NCBI GenBank assembly: GCA_947567425.1
Contig: CANOLV010000005.1
Span: 59,322 to 123,321 of the forward strand
Direction of reading: 5' to 3'
Source: an uncultured Porphyromonadaceae bacterium
GTDB taxonomy: Bacteria; Bacteroidota; Bacteroidia; Bacteroidales; Muribaculaceae
Length of the DNA: 64,000 bases
Below the pieces are notes generated by a model. The model did not search any database. It saw only the letters and a program-made list of their open reading frames with translations, and had not been told where the DNA came from. The translations under genes and the position numbers were made by a program. This document shows, piece by piece, positions 51,153 to 60,446 of this stretch (positions are counted from its first letter, which is position 1; every line of letters begins with the position of its first letter).

Positions 51153-51180
51153 CCGGGTGTTAGTCCTGCGGACGCGGGGT

Positions 51181-52668
51181 CTATTTCATGCGGTTTACTT
51201 CGTTGCCTCCGGTGGTCTGATAGACGCGGATGTAGTCGACGAGGTATTCAAACTCCGGGGAGTCGTCAATGGTGCCGCCGTTGTCGCCGCCGAGGGCCAG
51301 GTTGAGGAATATCTGCTGATAGCAGGGATTCCAGTCGGTGTCGGTGAACGGATTGCGCCATGCACCGGCGTTCCATGCATCGTCGCCCCACCATGATCCG
51401 TTGCCGTTTATGGTCTTTGACATTTCGATCTGGTTGATGAGCTGACCGTCGCAGTACAGCATGATGTTGTCCATGTCCCAGTCCATGCGCCATACGTGGT
51501 AGCGTTCGCTCCATTCGAGGTCGCCGAAGCTTTCCACCGGCACGTTCATCGAGTCCCATGCTCCCGACCAACGGGTGTTTGTGCCCCAGCATACGTTGGC
51601 GTGTATCGAGGGGAGTCCTGTCGAGTGGTTGGGGTAGTACTCCATGATGTCGATTTCGCCGCCGTAAGGCCATTCCCAAGCCCCGTCGGGCCATCCGCTG
51701 TAGTGTCCTGTGGTCCAGATGGCGGGCCAGGTTCCGGACTTGCACGGAAGTTTGGCACGGCAGATCAGGGTGCCCCGGTTGAAGGTGAAGTTGGAGATCA
51801 GCGATGCCGATGTATATTCGGCGTATTCGCGGCTCTTTTTCCAGTCGGAAGATCCAGCTTCATAGTCGGGGTTGGTCTTTCGCTCCTTCTTGGCCGTTAT
51901 GACGAGGTTGCCTCCTCTTACGACTGCATTTGCACCCTGATACCATTGGTCCTCATGGTTGCGGCAAAAGCCGTTTTCGGGCACCCACATTTCCGCATCG
52001 TAGGGTCCGTCGGTGTTGAATTCGTCTTGCCATACGAGAGTGCGGCCGTTGTCGAGAGTCTGCGGAGCCTCGCTAAAGTCGGGTTCTTTAGAGGAGTCCG
52101 GAGCTTTATATGTTACCCGGCAGATATAGAATATCGAGCCGAGTGCTGAGTTTACTTTGTAATTGGCTGATTTCAGAGAAATCGGCAACACGTATGTCGC
52201 GGAGGCCCGATTCTTCAGCGTGAAGTCGATCAGGTCCTGTCGTTTTATCGATAGTTTGGCTGATGAAGCGGCCGAAACGGATGTGGCCGAAAGTGTGTAG
52301 AATTGTGTCGGCATAGCCCGGGCATCTTTAAAGATGGCGTAGGCCTGTCCAGATTCTGTCTGTGCTTTTTGGATTACCTGATTTAAAGAGTCGGAGTTGA
52401 CTATGAGGTCGAGAGCCACGCCTGCCGCCGGAGTGCGGTCGGCGCTCATGGATAGTGTGAATGTCAGGAGAGTGTCGGCGACTTCGGTGTCGGTGGCCAT
52501 ATAGGAGTTGACCACGTTGACCTCCTGACCTTTCCAGATGTCCTTGGCCTCCTTGATGATATACTGGTCAGAGATGGCTGCCGGACCGTCGGAGTCATTA
52601 TCCTTCTGGCAGCCTGAAAAAGAGGCTGCCAGAAGAGCAATGGCTGTGATGAATAATGATTTAGTCAT
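51181..52668 (-). CDS. GH16 endo-beta-glucanase lipoprotein with N-terminal DUF1735-like domain
   Basis: A 495-aa surface lipoprotein (lipobox FSGC, C20). Residues ~35-190 form a DUF1735-like beta-sandwich seen in many Bacteroidetes glycan-locus proteins. From about 210 (TLVWQDEFNTDGP) a GH16 domain follows. Its catalytic motif GGEIDIMEYYPN has the nucleophile and acid/base glutamates in the beta-bulge form E-x-D-x-x-E that marks laminarinase and lichenase-like enzymes. WPAIWTTG and GDNGGTIDDSPEFEYLVDYI are also typical. It probably cuts beta-1,3 or mixed-linkage glucan outside the cell. Last gene of the six-gene locus. Confidence 0.92.
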   Translation of the reverse strand: MTKSLFITAIALLAASFSGCQKDNDSDGPAAISDQYIIKEAKDIWKGQEVNVVNSYMATDTEVADTLLTFTLSMSADRTPAAGVALDLIVNSDSLNQVIQKAQTESGQAYAIFKDARAMPTQFYTLSATSVSAASSAKLSIKRQDLIDFTLKNRASATYVLPISLKSANYKVNSALGSIFYICRVTYKAPDSSKEPDFSEAPQTLDNGRTLVWQDEFNTDGPYDAEMWVPENGFCRNHEDQWYQGANAVVRGGNLVITAKKERKTNPDYEAGSSDWKKSREYAEYTSASLISNFTFNRGTLICRAKLPCKSGTWPAIWTTGHYSGWPDGAWEWPYGGEIDIMEYYPNHSTGLPSIHANVCWGTNTRWSGAWDSMNVPVESFGDLEWSERYHVWRMDWDMDNIMLYCDGQLINQIEMSKTINGNGSWWGDDAWNAGAWRNPFTDTDWNPCYQQIFLNLALGGDNGGTIDDSPEFEYLVDYIRVYQTTGGNEVNRMK

Positions 52669-52692
52669 CGGGTAGAGAATTCAGAGTGAATG

Positions 52693-53607
52693 TCATTCAA
52701 CTTCTTCTTCGTCCGTCTCCGGATTATACACGTTGAGGACCACATCGTATATGTCAAGTCCTGACATGTGGAAGTAGTTTGAATTCTTTGAAGAAGCTGT
52801 CACTACGAAGCGGAACTTTTTGAAGGGCTTTTCGTAGTAGAAGTAGGGGCATTCGTACCAAGTGCCGTATGTGGCGGGCAGGTCGGAAAGCTCTGCTACG
52901 GGAACCCAATCTTCAGTTCCTTCGGGATTAACCTGGATGACTGCGGCAGTCGGGAATCCGTCGCCGCCACCGCCAGACTGACGGGTGCTGTACCATACTT
53001 GGAAGGCATTGCGGGCTTCGTCGAAATCAACCTGCAGATAGTGGGGCAGCGGAACTTGCGGAGAGTGCCAGTTTGAGTGGTAGAATGTGCCCATATTGTT
53101 GTCGTTAAGGGCCCAGATGTGACCTTCGGAGGGGTCGTCGTTGCTACCGCTGATCTGGTCGTCGCGCAAGGTGTGGCGGGTGCGTTTGCTCGGATCTTCG
53201 CTGAAAGTGGTGGGCGCGGGACCTGACTGAGCTACAATGTCAACGACTTTGCCGCCCTTGTGGTCATCGTTGAACGCCTGGAAGTGGATGGTGTAGTCGC
53301 CATAGCGGGCGCGGGTCTCGTCGAGGATGATCTCGCTCTTGCCGAGCAGGCTCGGGCTGACGAGTTTCACTACATCCTGCTTTGTGCGGGGGTCGGTGTA
53401 CCAAACTTTAAGGTATGCATATTTGGCATCGTTATCGTTCCAGCTCAACTTGATCTGTCCGGGGAGAGCTTCAGTGGTTACGTTTGCCACAGTCTCCGGA
53501 TTGCCGGAGTAAGTTCCGCCAACGGGCTCGAATACTTCGAGCTTGCTGTCGCAGGCAGTCGCCATGAATGCGACTGCCATTGAAGCTATGATATAGTTAA
53601 ATTTCAT
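52693..53607 (-). CDS. Surface glycan-binding lipoprotein, Fn3-like plus F5/8-type domain
   Basis: A 304-aa lipoprotein (MKFNYIIASMAVAFMATAC, C19). After the anchor, residues ~40-130 look like a DUF4998/Fn3-type beta-sandwich (ALPGQIKLSWNDNDAKYAYLKVWY). Residues ~150-290 look like a discoidin F5/8 type C carbohydrate-binding domain (HIWALNDNNMGTFYHSNWHS, LPHYLQVDFDEARNAFQVWY, FKKFRFVVTAS). No catalytic motif. Its place between SusD and GH16 genes fits a surface glycan-binding protein that holds the polysaccharide. Confidence 0.8.
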   Translation of the reverse strand: MKFNYIIASMAVAFMATACDSKLEVFEPVGGTYSGNPETVANVTTEALPGQIKLSWNDNDAKYAYLKVWYTDPRTKQDVVKLVSPSLLGKSEIILDETRARYGDYTIHFQAFNDDHKGGKVVDIVAQSGPAPTTFSEDPSKRTRHTLRDDQISGSNDDPSEGHIWALNDNNMGTFYHSNWHSPQVPLPHYLQVDFDEARNAFQVWYSTRQSGGGGDGFPTAAVIQVNPEGTEDWVPVAELSDLPATYGTWYECPYFYYEKPFKKFRFVVTASSKNSNYFHMSGLDIYDVVLNVYNPETDEEEVE

Positions 53608-53637
53608 AATTTAGTAATCGTTTAAAGATAGTTTAAA

Positions 53638-55347
53638 TTACCAACCGGGGTTCTGGGTGAGGTTGCCGTTCTTCAGTCTTTCGGTCTGTGGTATGGGGAA
53701 GAGGTTCATCTTTTCATCCCATGCCGGACGGTCGAGCTTGACGGGCGAGTAGGTGAAGTTGTCACCGTTGCGTGAGATGCTCACAGCCGTGACGTTTGCA
53801 CCCTGGGTCTGAGCGCCGATTTTCCAGCGGCGGACATCCCAGAAGCGGTGTCCCTCGAATGCGAGTTCTACCATACGCTCGTTCTGATACTTGGTGCGGA
53901 ACTCATCCTTGCCGAGTCCGGCGGCGAAGTCGGGCATACCTGCGCGTTCGCGGATCATGTTGACAGCATCCATGGCCGTCATGTCAAGATTGCCGTCGCC
54001 TGTGCCTGTGGGGCCGAAAGCCTCGTTCATGCACTCGGCATAGTTGAGGAGGAATTCGCCGAGGCGGAATGTGATCCAGGTGTGGCGGCGGGCCGCGGTC
54101 GGGTTGAGGGTAGTGATCGTGATGCTACCGTCGAGCCATTTCTTCAGATAGTAGCCGGTGGGGGTTCCGCCTACTGTGGGCAGACCGTTGACGCCTCCGT
54201 AATATGTCTGAAGCGGGGTGTCGTAGGCAGTTGGCCAGTTGTCGCCGTTGTAGGCGATGGTGGCGTAGAAGCGCGGGTCGCGGTTGTCGTAAGGAGCGGC
54301 CTTGTGGGTGTTGTTGCTCCAGTCGAAGGGAACAGCCACGCCGTCCTTGACCACTTCGTAAGCATCGACCATGCTCTGGGTGGGGCAGTTGCCGCCGGAA
54401 GCATTTTCAAGGCCGATGGGGTAGTTGATATACTCGTAGTCGTTAGTGTCACCCTGACGGCGGCAGAAGATCATCTCGCTGTTGGTCCAGTTGCCATCGG
54501 TTCCGGTGGCCCAGAGAGCCGAGTAGCTCGGCGACAGAGTGACGCCGATCTGTTCGCAGAGGTCGATCAGGTCCTTGTTGGCCTTGGCGGCTTCTTTCCA
54601 GCGGTCGGTGCCGTTGTTGAACAGAGGGCTTGCCCAGTAGGTCAAAGCGCGGGCCTTAAGGGCCATGACGGTCTGCTTGGTGACGCGGCCGCCTTCGGGA
54701 CTTCCGCCCATGGTCGAAGCGTCGTTGGAGAGCTTGGAGTAATCCGTCGGGAGCAGGTCGGCCGCGAGGATGGCGTCGCACTCATCGACGATGAACTTGA
54801 ACACTTCGTCGGAGGGGGTGCGGGTGAGCGAGTTTGCCTCGGATTCGGTCAGCACTTTAGTGACCAGAGGTATGTCGCCGTAAGCGCGTACCAGATTGAA
54901 GTGGTAGTAAGCGCGGAGGAAGCGCACTTCCCACTGGTAGCGGTTGAAGCGCTTGATGTAGGCATCGTAGTCTTTGTCCAGCTCGAGCTCGGAGAAGTCG
55001 GCGATCGCCTCGTCCTCAAGGTATATGTTGGCGGCACGGATACCACGGTACATATTTGTCATATAGCTCGGAGTATTTGTTGCCGACCAAGAGCCGTTGA
55101 CGTATGTCTTCGCTGTGCCGTTAGCCCATGAGTAGTCAGCCTCGTCGCAACCGGAGCAGGTGGCTCCGTTGATGGGGAAGTCGGTGTCAAGGAAACCGTA
55201 GACGTTGGTCACAACACCGTCGACGCGAGAGAACTCGGTGTAGATGTCCTGCTTCTCGTAGATGCTGTATTCCTTGTAGTCGAGGTCGGCACACGCTGTG
55301 AAAACAGCGGTGCCACCTACGGCGAGAAGTATATTCTTAATATTCAT
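53638..55347 (-). CDS. SusD/RagB-family lipoprotein (second pair)
   Basis: From ATG 55347 (MNIKNILLAVGGTAVFTAC, lipobox C19) the product is 569 aa; the six-residue extension to 55365 would spoil the signal peptide. SusD features include the helical region RYQWEVRFLRAYYHFNLVRAYGDIPLVTKVL near 150 in parts, and the C-terminal ERMVELAFEGHRFWDVRRWKIG. The protein ends LTQNPGW, as does the other SusD in this locus. It caps the SusC encoded 31 bp upstream. Confidence 0.93.
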   Translation of the reverse strand: MNIKNILLAVGGTAVFTACADLDYKEYSIYEKQDIYTEFSRVDGVVTNVYGFLDTDFPINGATCSGCDEADYSWANGTAKTYVNGSWSATNTPSYMTNMYRGIRAANIYLEDEAIADFSELELDKDYDAYIKRFNRYQWEVRFLRAYYHFNLVRAYGDIPLVTKVLTESEANSLTRTPSDEVFKFIVDECDAILAADLLPTDYSKLSNDASTMGGSPEGGRVTKQTVMALKARALTYWASPLFNNGTDRWKEAAKANKDLIDLCEQIGVTLSPSYSALWATGTDGNWTNSEMIFCRRQGDTNDYEYINYPIGLENASGGNCPTQSMVDAYEVVKDGVAVPFDWSNNTHKAAPYDNRDPRFYATIAYNGDNWPTAYDTPLQTYYGGVNGLPTVGGTPTGYYLKKWLDGSITITTLNPTAARRHTWITFRLGEFLLNYAECMNEAFGPTGTGDGNLDMTAMDAVNMIRERAGMPDFAAGLGKDEFRTKYQNERMVELAFEGHRFWDVRRWKIGAQTQGANVTAVSISRNGDNFTYSPVKLDRPAWDEKMNLFPIPQTERLKNGNLTQNPGW

Positions 55348-55378
55348 TGTGAATTTCGTTATCATGTTATTAACTTGA

Positions 55379-58300
55379 TTAGAAGCCTACCTGCAGACCT
55401 ATGTTGACCGAGCGGTTGGCAGGAATTCCGTTGAGCGCTTCGGGGTCGATCTTCTTCAGGTGATCCCAGCAGTAGAGGTCCACGCCGCGTACATAGAGCT
55501 TGGCGCGGTTCATGCCGATGTGGCTGACGAGGCTGCGGGGGAAGTTGTAGTACACTTCGGCGTTGCGGAGCTTGAGGAACGCGCCGTTTTCGAGCCATAC
55601 GGAGCTTGTCTGGGTATTGTTGGTCGATTCAACCGTGCTCAGACGCGGATAGCGTGCGTTTGGAGTCTCGGGAGTCCAGCGGTTCTCGTAGTAGTAATTG
55701 GAGATAGTGGCTCCGTTGACCATCGGGCGGTAGAGTCCGCTCATGGTAGTGGCCACGGTGTAGTTGTCGACGCCCTGGAAAGCCACGTTGAATCCGAGGC
55801 CCTTCCATTCGAGTCCGAAGTTGAATCCGTAGTAGATCTCCGGCACCTGGGTGTTGTAGCCCATCGGGATGAAGTCGTTGGCATCGATGATGTTGTCGCC
55901 GTTCTGGTCAACATACTTGATGTCACCGGGCTTAACTGTACCGAAGCTCTGGTAGGGGCTGCGGTCGATGTCGTTCTGGTCGGTGAAGAATCCGGCGGCC
56001 TGCAGACCCCAGATCTGACCTACAGCACGTCCGGTGGCGTAGAGATACTCTTCAGCGCGGGGCTGTTCCATCATCTCCTTGATGGTGTTCTTGGTGAGCG
56101 AGTATGTACCGCCGATGGTCATCTTGAATCCTGCGCCGAGGTCCTTGTACCAGTTCAGGCCGACTTCAAAACCCTTGCTGTCGACGCGGCCGGCGTTGGC
56201 GTATGAGCTTGTGGCACCGAGAATGGCTGAGTTACCGTAGGTAGAGTTCACCCAGATGTCCTTGCGCTGTTCGATCCAACCGTCGATGGTGAGGTTGAAG
56301 CTGTTATAGAGGGTAGCGTCGATACCGACATTGTACTTATATGCCTTTTCAGTCGTACCGCCGATCGAAGGCATGTTGGCTTCGCCCCAGGAGTTGTTGG
56401 GCTGGCCCCAGTTGTTGAGGATCGGGTAGCCGTAGCCGCCGCCCATCTGGTCGTACCAATAGCCCTGGTAGGGGATGTTGGCGGTGTTGATGATACCGGC
56501 TGAAGCACGCACCTTGAAGAGGTTTACGGCGTGGGATCCGGCCATGAATCCTTCACGGGCGATGTTCCATGCGATACCTGCCGTGGGCGAAACGTTCCAG
56601 CGACCGTCGGGATCGAGGAGGTTGCATGCGGAGGCTACCACGGCGAGGTCCACGAAGAAGCGTTCGTCATAACCGTAGTGGATGTAGCCCGACCAGTCGA
56701 CGTAGTTGAAGGTCGCGTTGATATTAGCGTTTGAGTTGTACTTGTATTTGTACATCGCCAGAGCGCTTACCTTGCTCTTACCGAAGCGGCGGTTGTAGTC
56801 CAAGTAGGCCTGGAAGTTGAACGAGCGGTACTGCCAGTCGAGTTTGCTTGATCCGGCAAGTTCGGAGTCCGCACCACCGGTGAAAGTCTCGCCCGGGATA
56901 GGTTTGCCGTTCTCGTCCCATCCGCCGGGAGCAGTGCTTCCGTATTTGAATGTGCGGGTGTGGTCCTCCCAGTATGACGCGTAGTTGTCGTAGCCGATGC
57001 GGAGTCCTGCGCCGAGTCCGGGGATCACGGCAGAGAGATCCTGCTTGATGGTGGCGTCGGCCCACAGACCGAGACCATGTCCCTTGGAGTATGCACGGCC
57101 CTGTGCGAGAGCGGCGGGGTTGTACATACCGTCCCAGGTGGAGCTACCACCCCAAAGTCCGTCCTCGGTCTTGACCGGGAAGGCATTTGCTGGTGTGGTG
57201 TATAGTTTCTGGTAGAGATTATCGCTTCCCATACCTGGGCGGCTGAATTCCTCAAGCATACCCATGATGTTGACCTGAAGCTGGGTGGTGGGGGTTATCA
57301 CCACGTCGATGTTGCTTCGCAGATTTGCCTTGGAGTACTTTTCCTGGGTGGAATAGCCGTCGGGGTTGTTGGTGTTCTTGTAGAAACCGCGGCCGTTCTC
57401 AAGGTTCATCATAGTGTAGTAGCGGAGCTTCTGGCCACCTCCACGGAATGTCAGAGAGGCGATGTCGGTGTTGCCGCGGTCGCGGAACACTTCGTTCCAC
57501 CAGTTGACGTTCGGGTAGAGGTAAGGATCTATGCCTGACTTGTATGCGGCGAGGTCCTTGGCAGAGTAGCGGGCCGAGCGGCCGTCGTTGACGAGGGCTT
57601 CGTTGTATGCCCTGGCGTAGGTATATGCGTCGGCCATCTCCGGCTTGCGGGTCTGCGAGATAAATCCGTGGTCGTAGTTGATGCTGATCTCACGGGTGTT
57701 GTATTTACCGCGCTTTGTGACGATGTTGAGCACACCGTTGGCGCCCTTGTAGCCATAGAGGGCCACAGCGGCGGCGTCCTTAAGCACGCTTACCGACTCA
57801 ACTTCCTCGGGAGTGAGGTATTTGAGCACCTGGTATGCGTCGTCGCGTTCAAGACCGTCGACCACCACGAGGATGCCGACATTGCCGGCGGCACCGTTAG
57901 TGCCGATCGACTTCATGCCGCGGATGTGCATCGAGGGGATCATGTCCCAGAGCGTGCCGGTACTCTGCATTGTGGTCAGACCGGCGGCGTTGCCGTACAT
58001 CGAGTTGCCGAATGTGTAGCTTGAACGGTTGTCGATATTGTTAGAAGTGACGATAGATACCGCACCGGTCGACTCAGCCACGGTCTGCGGGGTAGCGAAG
58101 CCGTAGTTGATGGCGAAAGTGGTGGGGTCCATTATTATGTACAGGTCGTTGCCTGAAGTTACGTCGACCACCTTAGTGGAGCCGTCGCCCATCTGAACGA
58201 CAATGGCTTTCTCTCCACCTGTGACGATGGAGAAGTGACCGTCCTTGTCGGTAGAGTTAGTGGCTTCGAGCTTAGTGCTGCCAAGTACGGAGATCTTGGC

Positions 58301-58432
58301 TCCCACAACGGGGTTGCCCTGCTGGTCCACAACTGTACCGGAGACGCTGCCGGCGTTTTGCGCAACGATGCTTCCGACACCTGCGGCCGCCATCATTGCC
58401 AAAGCTAATATATTGTGTTTCATTTTGTTCAT
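55379..58432 (-). CDS. SusC/RagA-family TonB-dependent transporter (second pair)
   Basis: A 1017-aa outer-membrane transporter: signal peptide to about residue 25 (SIVAQ), carboxypeptidase-regulatory-like domain (VSGTVVDQQGNPVVGAKISVLG), a plug with IRGMKSIG and VALYGYKGANGVLNIVTKRG, then the barrel ending VNIGLQVGF. The region after the regulatory domain lacks the usual VVTALGI-like run seen in the first SusC, so it is a divergent SusC. An alternative start is 58423 (MKHNIL). It pairs with the SusD 31 bp downstream. Confidence 0.92.
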   Translation of the reverse strand: MNKMKHNILALAMMAAAGVGSIVAQNAGSVSGTVVDQQGNPVVGAKISVLGSTKLEATNSTDKDGHFSIVTGGEKAIVVQMGDGSTKVVDVTSGNDLYIIMDPTTFAINYGFATPQTVAESTGAVSIVTSNNIDNRSSYTFGNSMYGNAAGLTTMQSTGTLWDMIPSMHIRGMKSIGTNGAAGNVGILVVVDGLERDDAYQVLKYLTPEEVESVSVLKDAAAVALYGYKGANGVLNIVTKRGKYNTREISINYDHGFISQTRKPEMADAYTYARAYNEALVNDGRSARYSAKDLAAYKSGIDPYLYPNVNWWNEVFRDRGNTDIASLTFRGGGQKLRYYTMMNLENGRGFYKNTNNPDGYSTQEKYSKANLRSNIDVVITPTTQLQVNIMGMLEEFSRPGMGSDNLYQKLYTTPANAFPVKTEDGLWGGSSTWDGMYNPAALAQGRAYSKGHGLGLWADATIKQDLSAVIPGLGAGLRIGYDNYASYWEDHTRTFKYGSTAPGGWDENGKPIPGETFTGGADSELAGSSKLDWQYRSFNFQAYLDYNRRFGKSKVSALAMYKYKYNSNANINATFNYVDWSGYIHYGYDERFFVDLAVVASACNLLDPDGRWNVSPTAGIAWNIAREGFMAGSHAVNLFKVRASAGIINTANIPYQGYWYDQMGGGYGYPILNNWGQPNNSWGEANMPSIGGTTEKAYKYNVGIDATLYNSFNLTIDGWIEQRKDIWVNSTYGNSAILGATSSYANAGRVDSKGFEVGLNWYKDLGAGFKMTIGGTYSLTKNTIKEMMEQPRAEEYLYATGRAVGQIWGLQAAGFFTDQNDIDRSPYQSFGTVKPGDIKYVDQNGDNIIDANDFIPMGYNTQVPEIYYGFNFGLEWKGLGFNVAFQGVDNYTVATTMSGLYRPMVNGATISNYYYENRWTPETPNARYPRLSTVESTNNTQTSSVWLENGAFLKLRNAEVYYNFPRSLVSHIGMNRAKLYVRGVDLYCWDHLKKIDPEALNGIPANRSVNIGLQVGF

Positions 58433-58466
58433 TAATTACTATATTTCCTTAATGTAGAAGCGATTA

Positions 58467-60419
58467 TCACCATCCGGGGTTCTGAGTCAGACCATATCCC
58501 TTGTTAACTTCGTTGATGGGGAATGCCGACAGATACCATTTGGGGTCGAAGCCTGAATCCCACCAGTAGCGGCGCGGATTGGAGAGCGTGAACACCTCGT
58601 ACTTGAAGTCGCGGGGATATGCTCCCTGGCTTTCGCTCCATTCGCCAGAACCGCCGTCGGTGCGGGTGATGCGGAGTCCGTGAAGTTCCTTCTCGAAGTC
58701 GGCTTTGCGCTTGTAGCGGGCGAGGTCGAAGAAGCGGGTGTCCTCAAATCCAAGCTCGCAGGCACGTTCGCGGAGAAGCACCTCGATCATGGTGTCCTTG
58801 TCGTCGAGATTCTTTTTCTTGTTGCCAGGCAACAGGTCGTTGGCTTCCTTCAGTCCGGGAAGTCCGACGCGGGCGCGGACGGTGTTGATCTGGTTGATGG
58901 CTCCGGGTATGTCGCCTGTCTGAATCAGGGCTTCGGCATAGAGCAGATACATCTCAGACAGACGGAGGTAAGGCCACTGGCGCTGAACGCCCGCCATGGA
59001 GCCGGATCCTGTCTGATAGAATTTGTAGAGCATGAAGCCTGTGGCCACTTCTCCTGATTCGGTCTTGGTGAAGTTGACGTTGTCACGACCGCCTTCCCAG
59101 TACTGCATGGCACGGCCGCCTACGTTTTGACCGTTGACACGCATGGTCTCATACAGACGCGGGTCGCGGGTCGGGTATTCATAGGGGTTGTTGGTGTTCT
59201 GGTTGAGGTCGAAGAACACTTTCTTATCGGCTACAGCTTGCTTGAAGTCAAAGTCTGTACCGTCGGCGTTGGGGAACATCTCCATAAATTCGTAGGTGGG
59301 GGTGTAAGCCGCCATACGACCGTTGTTTTCGAAGAAGATGTAGGCCCATCCGTCCCAAGAGTTCATCTGGCCACCGTAGCCCCATCCGCGGCGACGGTTT
59401 GAGATAAGGATTTCGGTGTTGCTCTGCGCATTGAAGTAAGCTTTGGCGTAAGCCTTGCGGTATTCGGAGTGGTTGTCGGCGGAAGCCTGCATGAGGGAGT
59501 AGCCTCCGTTGGTGGTCAGGCCGTTGAAGAATGCCTTGCATGCATTGAGGGCGGCAGTCCAGCGTCCGGCGTCGTAGTTTCCATACCATACCTGATGCTT
59601 CTCGACAGCTTCGCTTGAGCCTTCGTAGTAAGGCTTGGCGTCGTTGAAGAGGGGAGATGCGGCGTGAACGAGAATTTTGGCTTTCAGAGCTGCGGCGGCA
59701 CCCTTGGTGAAGCGTCCGGACCAAGTGTTAAGCTCGGTTTTCGGATCGAGTGCCCAGGGGAGTTCGGGGCAGTTGATAGCTTCGTCGAGCAGGCCGACCA
59801 TGAAGTTTACAGTCTCCTCCACGGTGGCGCGGGGGATGTCGTAGGAAGCCTGTGCGGGGTAGTCCTCCTTAACCAGGGGCACACCACCGAAGTGGCGGAA
59901 GAGGTCGAAGTAGCGCTCGGCAATGATACACTTGGCCTCGGCTTTCAGTCGCTCCTTCTCATCGGCTTCCATTTCTGATTCGGGAACCTGGTCGATGGAG
60001 TTGATGAAGATCCAGCACTGGCGCACGCATTCCCATACGAGTTCGCCGTGGTAGCTGAACTTGGTCTGGTTGCCATTCTCATTAGAAGCATTGTAGACGC
60101 CGGGGTAGTAGAGTCGACGGACGTTGGTCCAGTCAACGTGGTCGTGGTAGCAGTCGGACAGAGTCTCGAACATACCGGTGTTCATGCGCACCTGTACACC
60201 ACCGTCCCAGATGGTAGGCAGGGCGAAGTATTTCTGTCCGTATGCCTTCCAGAGGAACTCGCGGGCATACTCACCCTTTGCGAAGATGGTGTCCTTCGTG
60301 ATGTCGACACCTGGGGCCTTCTCAAGGAACGAGTCGCCGAATTTTATTTCGTCAACGCAGGAGGTCAGGGCCAGGGAACAAAGGCCGAGAGCCGCCGCAA
60401 TTTTAACAAGATATTTCAT
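58467..60419 (-). CDS. SusD/RagB-family lipoprotein (first pair)
   Basis: A 650-aa lipoprotein (MKYLVKIAAALGLCSLALTS, lipobox C21), longer than the average SusD. It shows the TPR-like segment AEAKCIIAERYFDLFRHFGG, YLRLSEMYLLYAEALIQTGD, and the C-terminal ERACELGFEDTRFFDLARYKR typical of SusD proteins. It ends YGLTQNPGW. Its partner is the SusC 27 bp upstream. The large size may reflect loops for a bulky glucan chain (inference). Confidence 0.93.
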   Translation of the reverse strand: MKYLVKIAAALGLCSLALTSCVDEIKFGDSFLEKAPGVDITKDTIFAKGEYAREFLWKAYGQKYFALPTIWDGGVQVRMNTGMFETLSDCYHDHVDWTNVRRLYYPGVYNASNENGNQTKFSYHGELVWECVRQCWIFINSIDQVPESEMEADEKERLKAEAKCIIAERYFDLFRHFGGVPLVKEDYPAQASYDIPRATVEETVNFMVGLLDEAINCPELPWALDPKTELNTWSGRFTKGAAAALKAKILVHAASPLFNDAKPYYEGSSEAVEKHQVWYGNYDAGRWTAALNACKAFFNGLTTNGGYSLMQASADNHSEYRKAYAKAYFNAQSNTEILISNRRRGWGYGGQMNSWDGWAYIFFENNGRMAAYTPTYEFMEMFPNADGTDFDFKQAVADKKVFFDLNQNTNNPYEYPTRDPRLYETMRVNGQNVGGRAMQYWEGGRDNVNFTKTESGEVATGFMLYKFYQTGSGSMAGVQRQWPYLRLSEMYLLYAEALIQTGDIPGAINQINTVRARVGLPGLKEANDLLPGNKKKNLDDKDTMIEVLLRERACELGFEDTRFFDLARYKRKADFEKELHGLRITRTDGGSGEWSESQGAYPRDFKYEVFTLSNPRRYWWDSGFDPKWYLSAFPINEVNKGYGLTQNPGW

Positions 60420-60446
60420 ATTAATACTGTGTTTTTTATCAGATGA

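Noticed and set aside
53848-55131. 427-codon plus-strand frame opposite SusD
   Set aside because: Antisense shadow of a clear SusD gene; long reverse frames are common in this GC-rich codon usage and it has no domain.
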